NCBI RefSeq assembly: GCF_000718305.1
Contig: NZ_JOFQ01000007.1
Location: 434,001 to 498,000 of the forward strand
Direction: 5' to 3'
DNA length: 64,000 nt
Origin: Streptomyces niger
GTDB lineage: Bacteria > Actinomycetota > Actinomycetes > Streptomycetales > Streptomycetaceae
The notes below the pieces were generated by a model that was not told the origin of the DNA, did not search any database, and worked only from the letters and a program-made list of their open reading frames with translations. This document shows positions 54,455 to 63,219 of this stretch, piece after piece (the first letter of the stretch is position 1; each line of letters opens with the position of its first letter). Made by a program: the position numbers and the translations under genes.

Positions 54455-57400
54455 GTGAACGGACACACAGGTGACGGGCAAGGACCCAGCCGCAGGACCG
54501 TCGTCGCCGGCACCGCCCTCGCCGCCCTAGGCACCGCCCTGCCCCTCGGCAGCGGCACCGCGCACGCGGCCCCCCGGGCAGGCGAGGCCGTACTCCGCTC
54601 CGACCGCCTCCAGGTCCGCGTCGACACCGCCTTCCCCCGCGTCCTCGCCTACACCGACACCGCCACCGGCGCCGTCCTGCACGGCCAGGCCGAGCCCGTC
54701 ACCGAGGTCGTCATCGACGGCACGGCGCACACCCCGAAGGTCACCGCACGGCCGGCGCACGACCGCATCGCCTACACCCTCGCCTTCGACGGCGGCACCG
54801 AGATCGGCGTCGAGATCGCGGCCGAGGGATGGCAGGTCCACTGGCGGGTCACGAAGATCGCCGACACCGCCGCGCTCCGCGTCGGCACCCTCCAGATCCC
54901 CGCCCTCGCATTGCTCAGTGTGCGCAGCGACCAGCCCGGCGCCACGCTCCTCGCCGCCCGCATCGAACTGGACAAGGCCAAGAGCGGCGACACCCTCGTC
55001 CGGGTCACCGACGACACCCCCGCCGACGCCGCGCCACTGGGCTGTGCGTACGCCGTGGTCGCCACCGACGAACTGGCCGCCGCGCTGGAGACCAACACCG
55101 TCTACGACAAGCCAGCCACCGCCACCACCTGGGAGAACGGCCGGCTCTGGCGGCAGACCGTACAGCGGGACGGCTATGTCGAGGCGCGCCTCGCGTGCGG
55201 CCAGTGGACGCACCGCGCGGCCACCGCACCCGTCACCGACACCGAGCCGCTGCCCTACGCCACCGTGATCCTCACCCGCGACCGCAACGGCGACGGCCGC
55301 GTCGACTGGCAGGACGCGGCCATCGCGCTGCGCGACATCATGGTGATGCCGCTGGGCGCCGACGAGCAGCACCTCCGCGTCGTCCCGCACATCCCCTTCA
55401 ACTTCGCCAGCCAGGCCACCAACCCGTTCCTCGCCACCCTCGACCACGTCAAGCGGATCTCCCTCGCGACGGACGGGCTACGCCAGTTCACCCTCCTCAA
55501 GGGCTACCAGTCCGAGGGCCACGACTCCGCACACCCCGACTACGGCGGCAACCACAACACCCGCGCCGGCGGCCTCGACGACCTCAACACCCTGGTCCGC
55601 ACGGGCAAGAAGTGGAACAGCGACTTCGCCGTACATGTGAACGCCACCGAGTCCTACCCCGTCGCGCACGCCTTCTCCGAGACCCTGGTCGACAAGACCG
55701 ACGAACAGTGGGACTGGCTGGACCAGTCCTACCGCATCGACGCCCGCCGCGACCTGGTCTCCGGCGACATCGCCGCCCGCTTCCAGCGGCTCCGCGACGA
55801 GACCGACCCGGCCCTGAACACCCTCTACATCGACGTCTTCCGCGAGTCCGGCTGGAACTCCGACCGCCTCCAGCGCCACCTGCGCGACCAGGGCTGGCTG
55901 GTGACCACCGAGTGGGGCCACGGCCTGGAACGCTCGTCCCTCTGGTCGCACTGGGCGAACGAGACCGACTACGGCGGCGACACCTCCCGCGGCATCAACA
56001 GCAAGCTCATCCGCTTCCTGCGCAACCACCACAAGGACGTCTTCGCCGACAAGTGGCCGACGCTCCTCGGCGCCCCCCGCATGGGCAACTTCGAGGGCTG
56101 GGTCGGCAAGACCGACTGGCACGCCTTCTACGAGATCATCTGGCGGGACGCGCTGCCCGCCAAGTACCTCCAGGCGTACCCGATCAAGACCTGGACCGAC
56201 CACGAGATCACCTTCGAGGGCCCCACCCGCACGACCGTCACCGACGCCGACGGCGGCAAGCGCCGCATCACCACCGACGGACGGCTCGTCTACGACGACG
56301 GCACCTACCTGCTGCCCTGGGAACCCCGCCGCGCCACCGACCCGCAGAAGCTCTACCACTACCACCCCCGCGGCGGCACCACGGCCTGGACGCTGCCGCG
56401 CGGCTGGCGCACCGGCACGGTGTACCTGTACCGCCTCACCGACCAGGGCCGCGCCGACGAGCAGCGGCTGCCCGTCAAGGGCGGCAAGGTCACGATCGAG
56501 GCCGCCGCGGGCGTCCCCTACGTCGTCCACCGGCGGCGGGCCGCGCCGCAGGAGGCACCCGGCTGGGGCGAGGGCACGCCGCTGGCCGACCCCGGCTTCC
56601 ACTCGGGAAGCCTGGACGGCTGGCAGGTGAGCGGCCCCGCGACGGTCCGCGCCAGCGCGCTCGGCGACGACGAACTGGTCGTCGGCGCCGGCGCCGCGAC
56701 CACGGTGGCCCGCCGCCTGCACCGCCTCGCACCCGGCACGTACGCGGCATCCGTCCAGGTCGAGGTCGGCGAGCGGGCGGGCGAACGGCGCCGCGCCGAA
56801 CTCGCGGTCCGCACGGCCGACGGGATCACCGCGGTCAACTGGACCGAGACCTCCACGGCCGGCAACTTCGTCGCCGCCGACCGCAAGCACGGCACCCGCT
56901 TCCAGCGCATGTTCACCCGCTTCACGGTCCCGGAGGGCGGCGGCCCGGTGACGCTGTCCCTGAAGGCGGCGGCCGGACGGGCCCGCGTCCGCTTCGACAA
57001 CGTACGCGTCGTGCCCGCCTCGCACATGACGAAGCCCGGCACCCTGGCGTACGAGGACTTCGAGCACGTACCGCAGGGCTGGGGCGTCTTCGTCAAGGGC
57101 GACGCGGGCGGCGCGACCGACCCGCGCACCCACATCGCCCAGCGCCACGCGCCCTACACCCAGCGCGGCTGGAACGGGAAGGCGATCGACGACGTCATCG
57201 ACGGCAGCCAGTCCCTGAAGTCCCGCGGCGAGAACAAGGGCGTGGTCTACCGGACCGTGCCGCACACCGTCCGCTTCGCCCCCGGCCGCCGCTACCGGGT
57301 CACCTTCCGGTACGAGAACGAGAAGGCCGACCAGTACGCCTGGATCACCGCGGTCGACGACCCGGCGACCCGGGAACTGACCCGCGTACCGCTGCCCGTG

Positions 57401-57535
57401 GCCACCCGGCCCACCGTCCACTCCTACGAGTTCACCGCCCCCGAGAAGGGCGAGGCCTGGGTGGGGCTCCGCAAGACCGGGGACGACGGGACGGCGGAAT
57501 ACGTCCTGGACGGGTTCGAGGTACGGGAGGTGTGA
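54455..57535 (+). CDS. Secreted GH101 endo-alpha-N-acetylgalactosaminidase
   Basis: About 1026 residues from GTG 54455 (GGAGG upstream; GTG 54449 also possible). Twin-arginine signal (SRRTVVAGTALAALGTALPLG), then the GH101 core: GYQSEGHDSAHPDYGGNHN and GGLDDLNTLVRTGKKWNSDF are family blocks. The likely nucleophile Asp460 lies in LYIDVFRESGW and the likely acid/base Glu486 in VTTEWGHGLERS. C-terminal carbohydrate-binding-like beta domains follow (about 690-1020). The family releases Gal-beta-1,3-GalNAc from O-glycans of mucins. It lies behind a trypsin gene, so glycoprotein degradation is a plausible joint role. Confidence 0.88.
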   Translation: MNGHTGDGQGPSRRTVVAGTALAALGTALPLGSGTAHAAPRAGEAVLRSDRLQVRVDTAFPRVLAYTDTATGAVLHGQAEPVTEVVIDGTAHTPKVTARPAHDRIAYTLAFDGGTEIGVEIAAEGWQVHWRVTKIADTAALRVGTLQIPALALLSVRSDQPGATLLAARIELDKAKSGDTLVRVTDDTPADAAPLGCAYAVVATDELAAALETNTVYDKPATATTWENGRLWRQTVQRDGYVEARLACGQWTHRAATAPVTDTEPLPYATVILTRDRNGDGRVDWQDAAIALRDIMVMPLGADEQHLRVVPHIPFNFASQATNPFLATLDHVKRISLATDGLRQFTLLKGYQSEGHDSAHPDYGGNHNTRAGGLDDLNTLVRTGKKWNSDFAVHVNATESYPVAHAFSETLVDKTDEQWDWLDQSYRIDARRDLVSGDIAARFQRLRDETDPALNTLYIDVFRESGWNSDRLQRHLRDQGWLVTTEWGHGLERSSLWSHWANETDYGGDTSRGINSKLIRFLRNHHKDVFADKWPTLLGAPRMGNFEGWVGKTDWHAFYEIIWRDALPAKYLQAYPIKTWTDHEITFEGPTRTTVTDADGGKRRITTDGRLVYDDGTYLLPWEPRRATDPQKLYHYHPRGGTTAWTLPRGWRTGTVYLYRLTDQGRADEQRLPVKGGKVTIEAAAGVPYVVHRRRAAPQEAPGWGEGTPLADPGFHSGSLDGWQVSGPATVRASALGDDELVVGAGAATTVARRLHRLAPGTYAASVQVEVGERAGERRRAELAVRTADGITAVNWTETSTAGNFVAADRKHGTRFQRMFTRFTVPEGGGPVTLSLKAAAGRARVRFDNVRVVPASHMTKPGTLAYEDFEHVPQGWGVFVKGDAGGATDPRTHIAQRHAPYTQRGWNGKAIDDVIDGSQSLKSRGENKGVVYRTVPHTVRFAPGRRYRVTFRYENEKADQYAWITAVDDPATRELTRVPLPVATRPTVHSYEFTAPEKGEAWVGLRKTGDDGTAEYVLDGFEVREV

Positions 57536-57651
57536 GGGCCGGGGCGAAGCGAGTCGCGGCAGGGCGATGAAGGTGGTGCAATCAGAGTTGCGTAGAGTGT
57601 TCACATTGCAATTCTGTTGACGTTTCGAGAGCGTGGAAGGCGGACGGCGCG

Positions 57652-58845
57652 ATGGGTGCGGAGGTCCAGGAGCAGGAGCTCGCCGGACTGCGGTGGCTGG
57701 TCCTCACCGGAGAACGGTCCGCCGTCTTCCGCACCCTCGGCGACACCACCCGCGCCGACATCCACGCCGTCCAGGACGCCCTGCCCGAGCGCGAAGCACT
57801 CCGCGCCCGAACCGCCGACGGCCCCGGCCGTGCACGCCTCGCACGCCTGCTGCACCGCACCGAGACGCACTGGCCCGTCCAGGTCGCCGAACTCCGCGAC
57901 CTGGCCACCGGCGCCGGCCTGCCCTTCGACGACCTGCTCCGCGCCAACCTCCGCGGCGACCTCGGCACCGACGACGGCACCGGCTGCACCGACCTCGGCT
58001 GGCGCCGCACCCGCTCCCGCGTCGCCCACAACGAGGACGGCGCCCCCGCCCTCGACGGCCGGCTCATGCTCCTCACCCTGCGCATCGACGGCGAAGCCCC
58101 GGTCACCGTCCAGTGGTACCCGGGCTTCCTGCCCGCCAACACCTTCACCGCCACCGGCCACGGCCTCGTCTGGGGCATCAACCACATCCAGGTCGCCGCC
58201 CCGGCCGACGCACCCGGCCGCCACTTCGTCGCCCGCGCCATGCAGCAGGCCCGCACCCTCGACGAAGCCCTCCACCACCTCAGCACCCACGCCGGCGCCG
58301 GCGGCTTCGCCTACACCCTCGGCGAAGCCGCCACCGGCCGCGTCGCGGTCGTCGAGAGCGCCGCCGGCCGCACCGCCGCCCACGAAGTCGGAACGGGCGC
58401 ACCGCTCCAGTGGCACACCAACCACCTCCGCCGCCTGCCCGCCGCCCTGGATGCCCCCGCCAACACTCTTGGTGACCTCCCCGGCGAGAGCCCGGTGGCT
58501 TCCCCTGGCGAGAGCCCGGTGGCTTCTGGCGAGAGCCCGGTGGCCGGACCGGCGACGCAGGCCGCCCGCAGCCTCGGCCAGTACGAGGAGAGCGTCGCCC
58601 GCGGCACCGCCCTCGACCGGCTCCCCCTCCCCGACACCGAACCCGACGCCGACTGGTTCCTCCAGGTCCTCACCGGCGCACCCCTCCCGCACGGCGTGCA
58701 CCGCACCGCCGCCGGCACCGACCCCCTGATGACCCTCTGCACCGCCGTCGCCGACCTCACCGAGGACCGGATCACCGTACGCGGCCCGGACGGCCGCACC
58801 GCCGAGCTACCCCTGTCGTCCTACGCACGCGGCGAGACGAGCTGA
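57652..58845 (+). CDS. C45 family autoproteolytic acyltransferase/hydrolase
   Basis: 397 residues. The nucleophile Cys in DDGTGCTDLGW (about residue 122) and the surrounding THWPVQVAELRDLATGAGLP and HNEDG blocks match the C45 / acyl-CoA:6-APA acyltransferase-like family, where autocleavage before the Cys makes it the N-terminal nucleophile. A Gly-Glu-Ser-Pro-Val-Ala repeat (about 277-298) interrupts the protein. ATG 57652 has GGAAGG upstream; the 116-base upstream gap is AT-rich for this genome (TAGAGT near 57592). It precedes the MurR/RpiR gene and is probably controlled by it. Confidence 0.82.
   Translation: MGAEVQEQELAGLRWLVLTGERSAVFRTLGDTTRADIHAVQDALPEREALRARTADGPGRARLARLLHRTETHWPVQVAELRDLATGAGLPFDDLLRANLRGDLGTDDGTGCTDLGWRRTRSRVAHNEDGAPALDGRLMLLTLRIDGEAPVTVQWYPGFLPANTFTATGHGLVWGINHIQVAAPADAPGRHFVARAMQQARTLDEALHHLSTHAGAGGFAYTLGEAATGRVAVVESAAGRTAAHEVGTGAPLQWHTNHLRRLPAALDAPANTLGDLPGESPVASPGESPVASGESPVAGPATQAARSLGQYEESVARGTALDRLPLPDTEPDADWFLQVLTGAPLPHGVHRTAAGTDPLMTLCTAVADLTEDRITVRGPDGRTAELPLSSYARGETS
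58483..58545 (+). repeat. In-gene repeat encoding GESPVAS units
   Basis: Three copies of a 20-base unit GGCGAGAGCCCGGTGGCTTC (58483-58502, 58507-58526, 58528-58545, last copy shortened) inside the C45 gene; they encode a Gly-Glu-Ser-Pro-Val-Ala-Ser linker. Confidence 0.85.
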
Positions 58846-58852
58846 GCGGTCA

Positions 58853-58922
58853 CCACCGCTCCACCGCTCCACCGCTCCGCTGCTCCATCGCTCCGCTGCT
58901 CCATCGCTCCGCTGCTCCACCG
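58853..58922. repeat. Short tandem repeats between C45 and MurR genes
   Basis: Units of 8 bases (CTCCACCG) change into 16-base units CTCCGCTGCTCCATCG at 58875-58890, 58891-58906 and 58907-58922 (last varied). They end about 26 bases before the MurR start and immediately upstream of its -10 box. Confidence 0.8.
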
Positions 58923-58948
58923 CTTCACCGCCTGCAAGAATCGACGCC

Positions 58949-59863
58949 ATGGCCCCCGCACCGTCGCACCCCCCGCACCCACCGCAGACCTACGGCGAAC
59001 TCGTCGCCGCACTGCAGCGCCGCGCGGACACCCTGACCCGCTCCCAGCGCCTCCTGGCCGACCGGCTGCTCGCCGACCCCGAAGGCGTCGCCTTCATGAC
59101 CGTCTCCGAACTCGCCTCGGCCGTCGGCGTCAACGAAGCCACCGTCGTCCGCTTCGCCGCGGGCCTCGGCCTCGACGGCTACCCGGGCCTCACCCGCCTC
59201 TGCCGCGCGCACCTCCGCGAACAGGCCCAGCTGCTCCGCCGCTACGACAACCTCGAACAGCTCGGCACCGACGACGGCGACCTCCTGGAACGCTCCGTCG
59301 CCCTGGACCGCGCCAACATCGCCCGCACCTTCGCCCGCATCCCCCAGGACACCTGGGACGCCGCGGTACGGGCTCTGGCCGAGGCGCCCCGCGTCCACGT
59401 CATGGGCCTCCGCAAATGCCACGCCCCCGCCTACCTCCTCGGCTACCTGCTGCGCATGCTCCGCGAAGAGGTCGCCACCGTGACGCCGGGCACCGGCACC
59501 CTCACCGACGACCTGCGCCGGGTCCGCGCGGGCGACTGCTTCGTCGCCGTCTCCATCCACCGCTACAGCGCCCAGACCGTACGCGCCGCCGCCTGGGCGC
59601 ACGACCGCGGCGCCCACTGCATCGCCCTCACCGACAACCCGTCCTCCCCGCTCGCCGCCACCGCACAGCAGACCTTCTACGTGGACGCCGCCGGCCCCTC
59701 CGTCCTCCGCTCGGTCACCGCCTTCACCTCCCTGGTGCAGGCCCTGTCGGCCGGCGTCGCCCAGCTCCGCGGCCACGAAGTACGCGCCACCCTCCTCCAG
59801 GAGGAAGAGCTGATGGCCGAGTTCGGCGTGTACGCGGGAGAGGAGCGACCGGGGGCGGGATGA
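58949..59863 (+). CDS. MurR/RpiR family transcriptional regulator
   Basis: 304 residues. N-terminal helix-turn-helix (TVSELASAVGVNEATVVRFAA) and a C-terminal SIS sugar-phosphate domain (RVHVMGLRKCHAPAYLLGYL, FVAVSIHRYSAQTV, HCIALTDNPSSPLA). The family binds sugar phosphates or amino-sugar acids. Its neighbours are a C45 hydrolase and a convergent GH35 gene. AAGAAT is 7 bases before ATG 58949 (leaderless). Confidence 0.9.
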   Translation: MAPAPSHPPHPPQTYGELVAALQRRADTLTRSQRLLADRLLADPEGVAFMTVSELASAVGVNEATVVRFAAGLGLDGYPGLTRLCRAHLREQAQLLRRYDNLEQLGTDDGDLLERSVALDRANIARTFARIPQDTWDAAVRALAEAPRVHVMGLRKCHAPAYLLGYLLRMLREEVATVTPGTGTLTDDLRRVRAGDCFVAVSIHRYSAQTVRAAAWAHDRGAHCIALTDNPSSPLAATAQQTFYVDAAGPSVLRSVTAFTSLVQALSAGVAQLRGHEVRATLLQEEELMAEFGVYAGEERPGAG

Positions 59864-59903
59864 GGCGCCGCTCGCGGTGTGGTGACATGTGGACGGTGCG
59901 CCC

Positions 59904-61874
59904 TCAGGGCACCAGACGGGGTGCCTCGACGGAGGGCCCGTCCGTCCCCGGTCCGTCCGTACCCCGTCCGCTCGTGCCCGGGGCGGCTCCCTCCAGCTCC
60001 AGCACCAGCACCTCGTTCGCGCCCTCTCGCAAGCACGGCCCCGGCACGTACAGCGACCGCTGCGGCCCCGCCGACCAGTACCGACCCAGCGGGAAACCGC
60101 CCACCCACACGAACCCCCGCGTCCAACCCGGCAGTTCGAACATCGCGTCCCCGACACCGCCCGCCGGCACCACTACCGTCCCGCGGTGCAGACCCCGCGC
60201 TCCGGCACGCGGCGCCTCGAAGGCCAGCCTCGCGACCGCCGCCGCGTCCTCGACGGCGTCCAGCCGCAGCCCTTGGGCCCGTACGCCGTGCAGGTACTGC
60301 CGTTCGTGCAGCACCCCGCCCGTGATCCCCTTCGCCTCACCCAGCCGCGGCCCGTAATTGACCCGCCCCGACGACTCCACCCAGAGCTCCACCTCCGCCG
60401 GCCCCGCGACCGGACCGAGCACCGCCTCCTCGGTGTCCAGTACGGGCCCCGGCGCCCCGTCCACGAACGTCACCGCCCGGTCCCGCAACCCCCGGACCCG
60501 CAGCTCGTACGGCGCACGCGGCCCCGGCACCGACAGCCGGTACCGGACCACCCCGCGGTCCACGTCCAGTTCCTCGAACGTCGGCGGCGCCCCGGACCAC
60601 ACCTCGGGCCCGCCCAACCCGTCCAGTACCGCATCCATCGGCGCCCACCCCGTCAGCCGCACCTCCGCCGCAGCGGCCAGCACCGGCTGCGGCGCGGGTG
60701 GCGCCGGCACCGGCCCCTCCGCATACGGCGCCAGCACCTCCCGGAACCGCCAGAACTTCGTCGTCGGCCGGCCTCGCTCGTCCACGGGCGCGTCGTAGTC
60801 GTACGACGTCACCGTCGGCAGCAGCGCGCCGTCCTGCAGCGCACCGGCCCGGTTCGCCCCCGCCCAGCCGCCGAAACTCGTCCCGCCGTGCGCCATGTAG
60901 ATGTTCACCGACGCACCGCACTCCAGGATCTCGGCCAGCGCCGCCGCGGCATCCGCCGCATCCCGTACGCCCCCCTCCCCGGCTTCCCCGGCCTCCGCGG
61001 TCTCTCCGGCTTCCGCGGCCTTCCCGGCCTGTCCTGCCACCGTGGCTTCCGCGGCCTTCCCGGCCTGTCCTGCCACCGTGGCCTCCGCGTCCTCCCCGCC
61101 CGGGCCCGTGTGCCAGTGGGAGAACCAGCCGCACCAGAACTCCATGCACATCAACGGCCCATCCGGCCGGTGCCGGCGCAACGTCGCGAACGCCTCCCGC
61201 GCCCCCGACCCGAAATTCACCGTCGCCGTCAGCCCCGGCACGCTCCCGCCCGTGAGCATGTGATCCTCCGGCCCGTCGGAGGTGAACAGCGGCACCGTCA
61301 CCCCCAACGCCCGCAACCGGTCCGCCAGGTGGGCCAGATACCCCGCGTCCGACCCGTAGGAGCCGTACTCGTTCTCCACCTGCACCATGATCACGGGGCC
61401 GCCGCGGTCACACTGCCGCGGCACGACCTGCGGCAACACCGCCGCCAACCACCCGTCCACCGCCCGCAGATACCCCGGATCACGCGTCCGCACCCGCCGC
61501 CCCAGCGGCCCCGTCACCCAGTGCGGCAGCCCGCCGTTCTCCCACTCGGCACAGATGTACGGCCCCGGGCGGACGATCGCCAACAGCCCCGCCCGCCCGA
61601 CGGCGTCCAGGAAACGGCCGAGCACCGCCAGCTCCCGGAACACACCGGGACGCGGCTCGTGCAGATTCCACGGCACGTACGTCTCCACGCAGTTCAGGCC
61701 CATCGCCCGCAACATCGCCAGCCGGTGGTCCCAGTACCCCTCGTGCACCCGGAAGTAGTGCAGGGCCCCCGACAGCAGCCGCACCGGCCGCCCGTCCAGC
61801 TCGAACTCCCCCTCCCCGACGACGAACCGCCGCCCCGCCGCCCGCCGCTCCGCATCCCCGGCCGTGTCCGCCAC
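59904..61874 (-). CDS. GH35 beta-galactosidase
   Basis: 656 residues from GTG 61874 (AAGGG upstream); the family N-terminus FVVGEGEFELDGRPVRLLSG begins 16 residues later. An ATG at 62021 would add 49 Gly-rich residues. The TIM barrel shows MLRAMGLNCVETYVPWNLHE, proton donor in VQVENEYGSYG and nucleophile in LMCMEFWCGWFSHW. A low-complexity Ala/Gly/Glu insert with two exact 12-residue repeats lies near the middle. C-terminal beta domains follow. No signal peptide is clear, so it is probably intracellular. Opposite an AraC regulator, likely a sugar-utilisation unit with the MFS transporter. Confidence 0.9.
   Translation of the reverse strand: MADTAGDAERRAAGRRFVVGEGEFELDGRPVRLLSGALHYFRVHEGYWDHRLAMLRAMGLNCVETYVPWNLHEPRPGVFRELAVLGRFLDAVGRAGLLAIVRPGPYICAEWENGGLPHWVTGPLGRRVRTRDPGYLRAVDGWLAAVLPQVVPRQCDRGGPVIMVQVENEYGSYGSDAGYLAHLADRLRALGVTVPLFTSDGPEDHMLTGGSVPGLTATVNFGSGAREAFATLRRHRPDGPLMCMEFWCGWFSHWHTGPGGEDAEATVAGQAGKAAEATVAGQAGKAAEAGETAEAGEAGEGGVRDAADAAAALAEILECGASVNIYMAHGGTSFGGWAGANRAGALQDGALLPTVTSYDYDAPVDERGRPTTKFWRFREVLAPYAEGPVPAPPAPQPVLAAAAEVRLTGWAPMDAVLDGLGGPEVWSGAPPTFEELDVDRGVVRYRLSVPGPRAPYELRVRGLRDRAVTFVDGAPGPVLDTEEAVLGPVAGPAEVELWVESSGRVNYGPRLGEAKGITGGVLHERQYLHGVRAQGLRLDAVEDAAAVARLAFEAPRAGARGLHRGTVVVPAGGVGDAMFELPGWTRGFVWVGGFPLGRYWSAGPQRSLYVPGPCLREGANEVLVLELEGAAPGTSGRGTDGPGTDGPSVEAPRLVP
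61009..61080 (-). repeat. Exact 36-base tandem repeat in the GH35 gene
   Basis: Two identical 36-base units (61009-61044 and 61045-61080) encode AEATVAGQAGKA twice. Exact identity suggests recent duplication. Confidence 0.88.
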
Positions 61875-62094
61875 CGTGCCGCCCTTCCCCTCGCCCTCGC
61901 CGTGCCCCGACCCGCCGGGCCCCAGCCCCATCCCGAGCCCCGTCCCGAGATCCGTCCCGAGATCCGTCCCGTTCAGCACACCCTCTGGCGGTACGGCGGG
62001 TCCATGGACAAAGATCGGCATTGTTTGGACGGAGTTCGGACGGAGCACTCGCGCAACGCCAGCAGAACGCCTGCGGAGCACCCGCGCGACGGAG

Positions 62095-62133
62095 TTCCGT
62101 ACGGCCCGTACGATCCGTACGGTCCATACGGAA
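62095..62133. promoter_or_regulatory. Operator-like dyads between the GH35 and AraC genes
   Basis: Two CCGTACGG palindromes (62097-62104 and 62115-62122), 18 bases apart, framed by TTCCGTA (62095-62101) and TACGGAA (62127-62133). Spacing of about two helical turns suits an AraC-type regulator. Confidence 0.5.
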
Positions 62134-62228
62134 GGACAGAGGACAGCCCGGAAAGGTGGCCTGGAGGCCTGGAACGGCAACCGGGTTCGGCGACCCGGGG
62201 AAGGCCGTGGCGAACGGGAGGAGCCCGC

Positions 62229-63119
62229 GTGTACCACACCTGGATGCGCTACTTCACGCCGAGCCCGGTCCACCACCGGCTCGGCCTCGTCTGCCTCGGC
62301 GTCGGCCTCCAGCACGGCACCCTGCCCGCCGTCGGCCCCCGCACCCTCGACCACCACGTCGCCGTCGTCATCCACGCGGGCAGCGGCTGGTACGCCACCC
62401 CCGACGGCGCCCGGCACCCGGTCACCGCCCCCGCCCTCCTCTGGCTCACGCCCGGCACCCCGCACCACTACGGCGCCGACCCCGACAGCGGCTGGGACGA
62501 AAGCTTCGTCGACTTCACCGGCCCGGCCGCCACCACCTACACCGAACTCGGCTACATAGAACCCGCACCGGGCCGGCCCCTCGTCCCCCTCGCCGACACC
62601 GCCGCCGCCCGCGCCGCCATCAGCCGCATCGCCCGCGCGGCCCGCCGCGGCAACCCCCTCCTGGAAGTCGAAACCTCCGCCGCCGTCCACGAACTGCTCG
62701 TCGCCCTCCGCCGCGCCCGCGCCGACACCGACGTAGACGGCGCCCCCGTTCTCCAGGCCCTCGCCCGCGACGCCTTCCTGCCGCTGTCCGTCGCCGAACA
62801 CGCAGCGCGCCACGGCATGAGCCCCGCCGAACTCCGCACCGCCGTACGCCGCGGCGCCGGCTGCAGCCCCAAGGACTACCTCCTCGGCATCCGCCTCGGC
62901 CGCGCCAAGGAACTGCTCGCCGCCACCGAACTGCCGGTCGCCGCCGTGGCCCGCCGCGTCGGCTACGACGACCCGGCGTACTTCAGCCGCCTGTTCACCC
63001 GCAGAGTCGGCACCGCACCGGTGCACTTCCGCCGCCAACAGGGCCGCGCCGTACCGGGCGGCTGGTCCACTCGCATCCCCGACCCCGACAACCCCCCACT
63101 GGTCAGCGGAACGGGGTGA
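62229..63119 (+). CDS. AraC family transcriptional regulator
   Basis: 296 residues from GTG 62229, GGAGG upstream. N-terminal cupin-like sugar-binding domain (VVIHAGSGWYATPDG, WLTPGTPHHYG) and C-terminal double helix-turn-helix (PLSVAEHAARHGMSPAELRT and AVARRVGYDDPAYFSRLFTR). It is divergent from the GH35 gene, which it probably controls through the dyads at 62095-62133. The sugar is likely a galactoside by context. Confidence 0.93.
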   Translation: MYHTWMRYFTPSPVHHRLGLVCLGVGLQHGTLPAVGPRTLDHHVAVVIHAGSGWYATPDGARHPVTAPALLWLTPGTPHHYGADPDSGWDESFVDFTGPAATTYTELGYIEPAPGRPLVPLADTAAARAAISRIARAARRGNPLLEVETSAAVHELLVALRRARADTDVDGAPVLQALARDAFLPLSVAEHAARHGMSPAELRTAVRRGAGCSPKDYLLGIRLGRAKELLAATELPVAAVARRVGYDDPAYFSRLFTRRVGTAPVHFRRQQGRAVPGGWSTRIPDPDNPPLVSGTG

Positions 63120-63138
63120 GCGGTAGCGCAGTACCGCG

Positions 63139-63203
63139 GTACCGCAACGCCGCAGCACCGTGGTACCGCATCGCCGCAGCACCGCGGTACCACAGCACCG
63201 CAG
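63139..63203. repeat. 24-base tandem repeat between AraC and MFS genes
   Basis: Units at 63139-63162 and 63163-63186 (3 differences) and a shortened third at 63187-63203, each starting GTACC. GTACCGCGGTAC at 63131-63142 is a perfect 12-base palindrome. The block sits between convergent stops, so it may act as a terminator. Confidence 0.75.
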
Positions 63204-63219
63204 AGGCTTGCAGGGGTTC

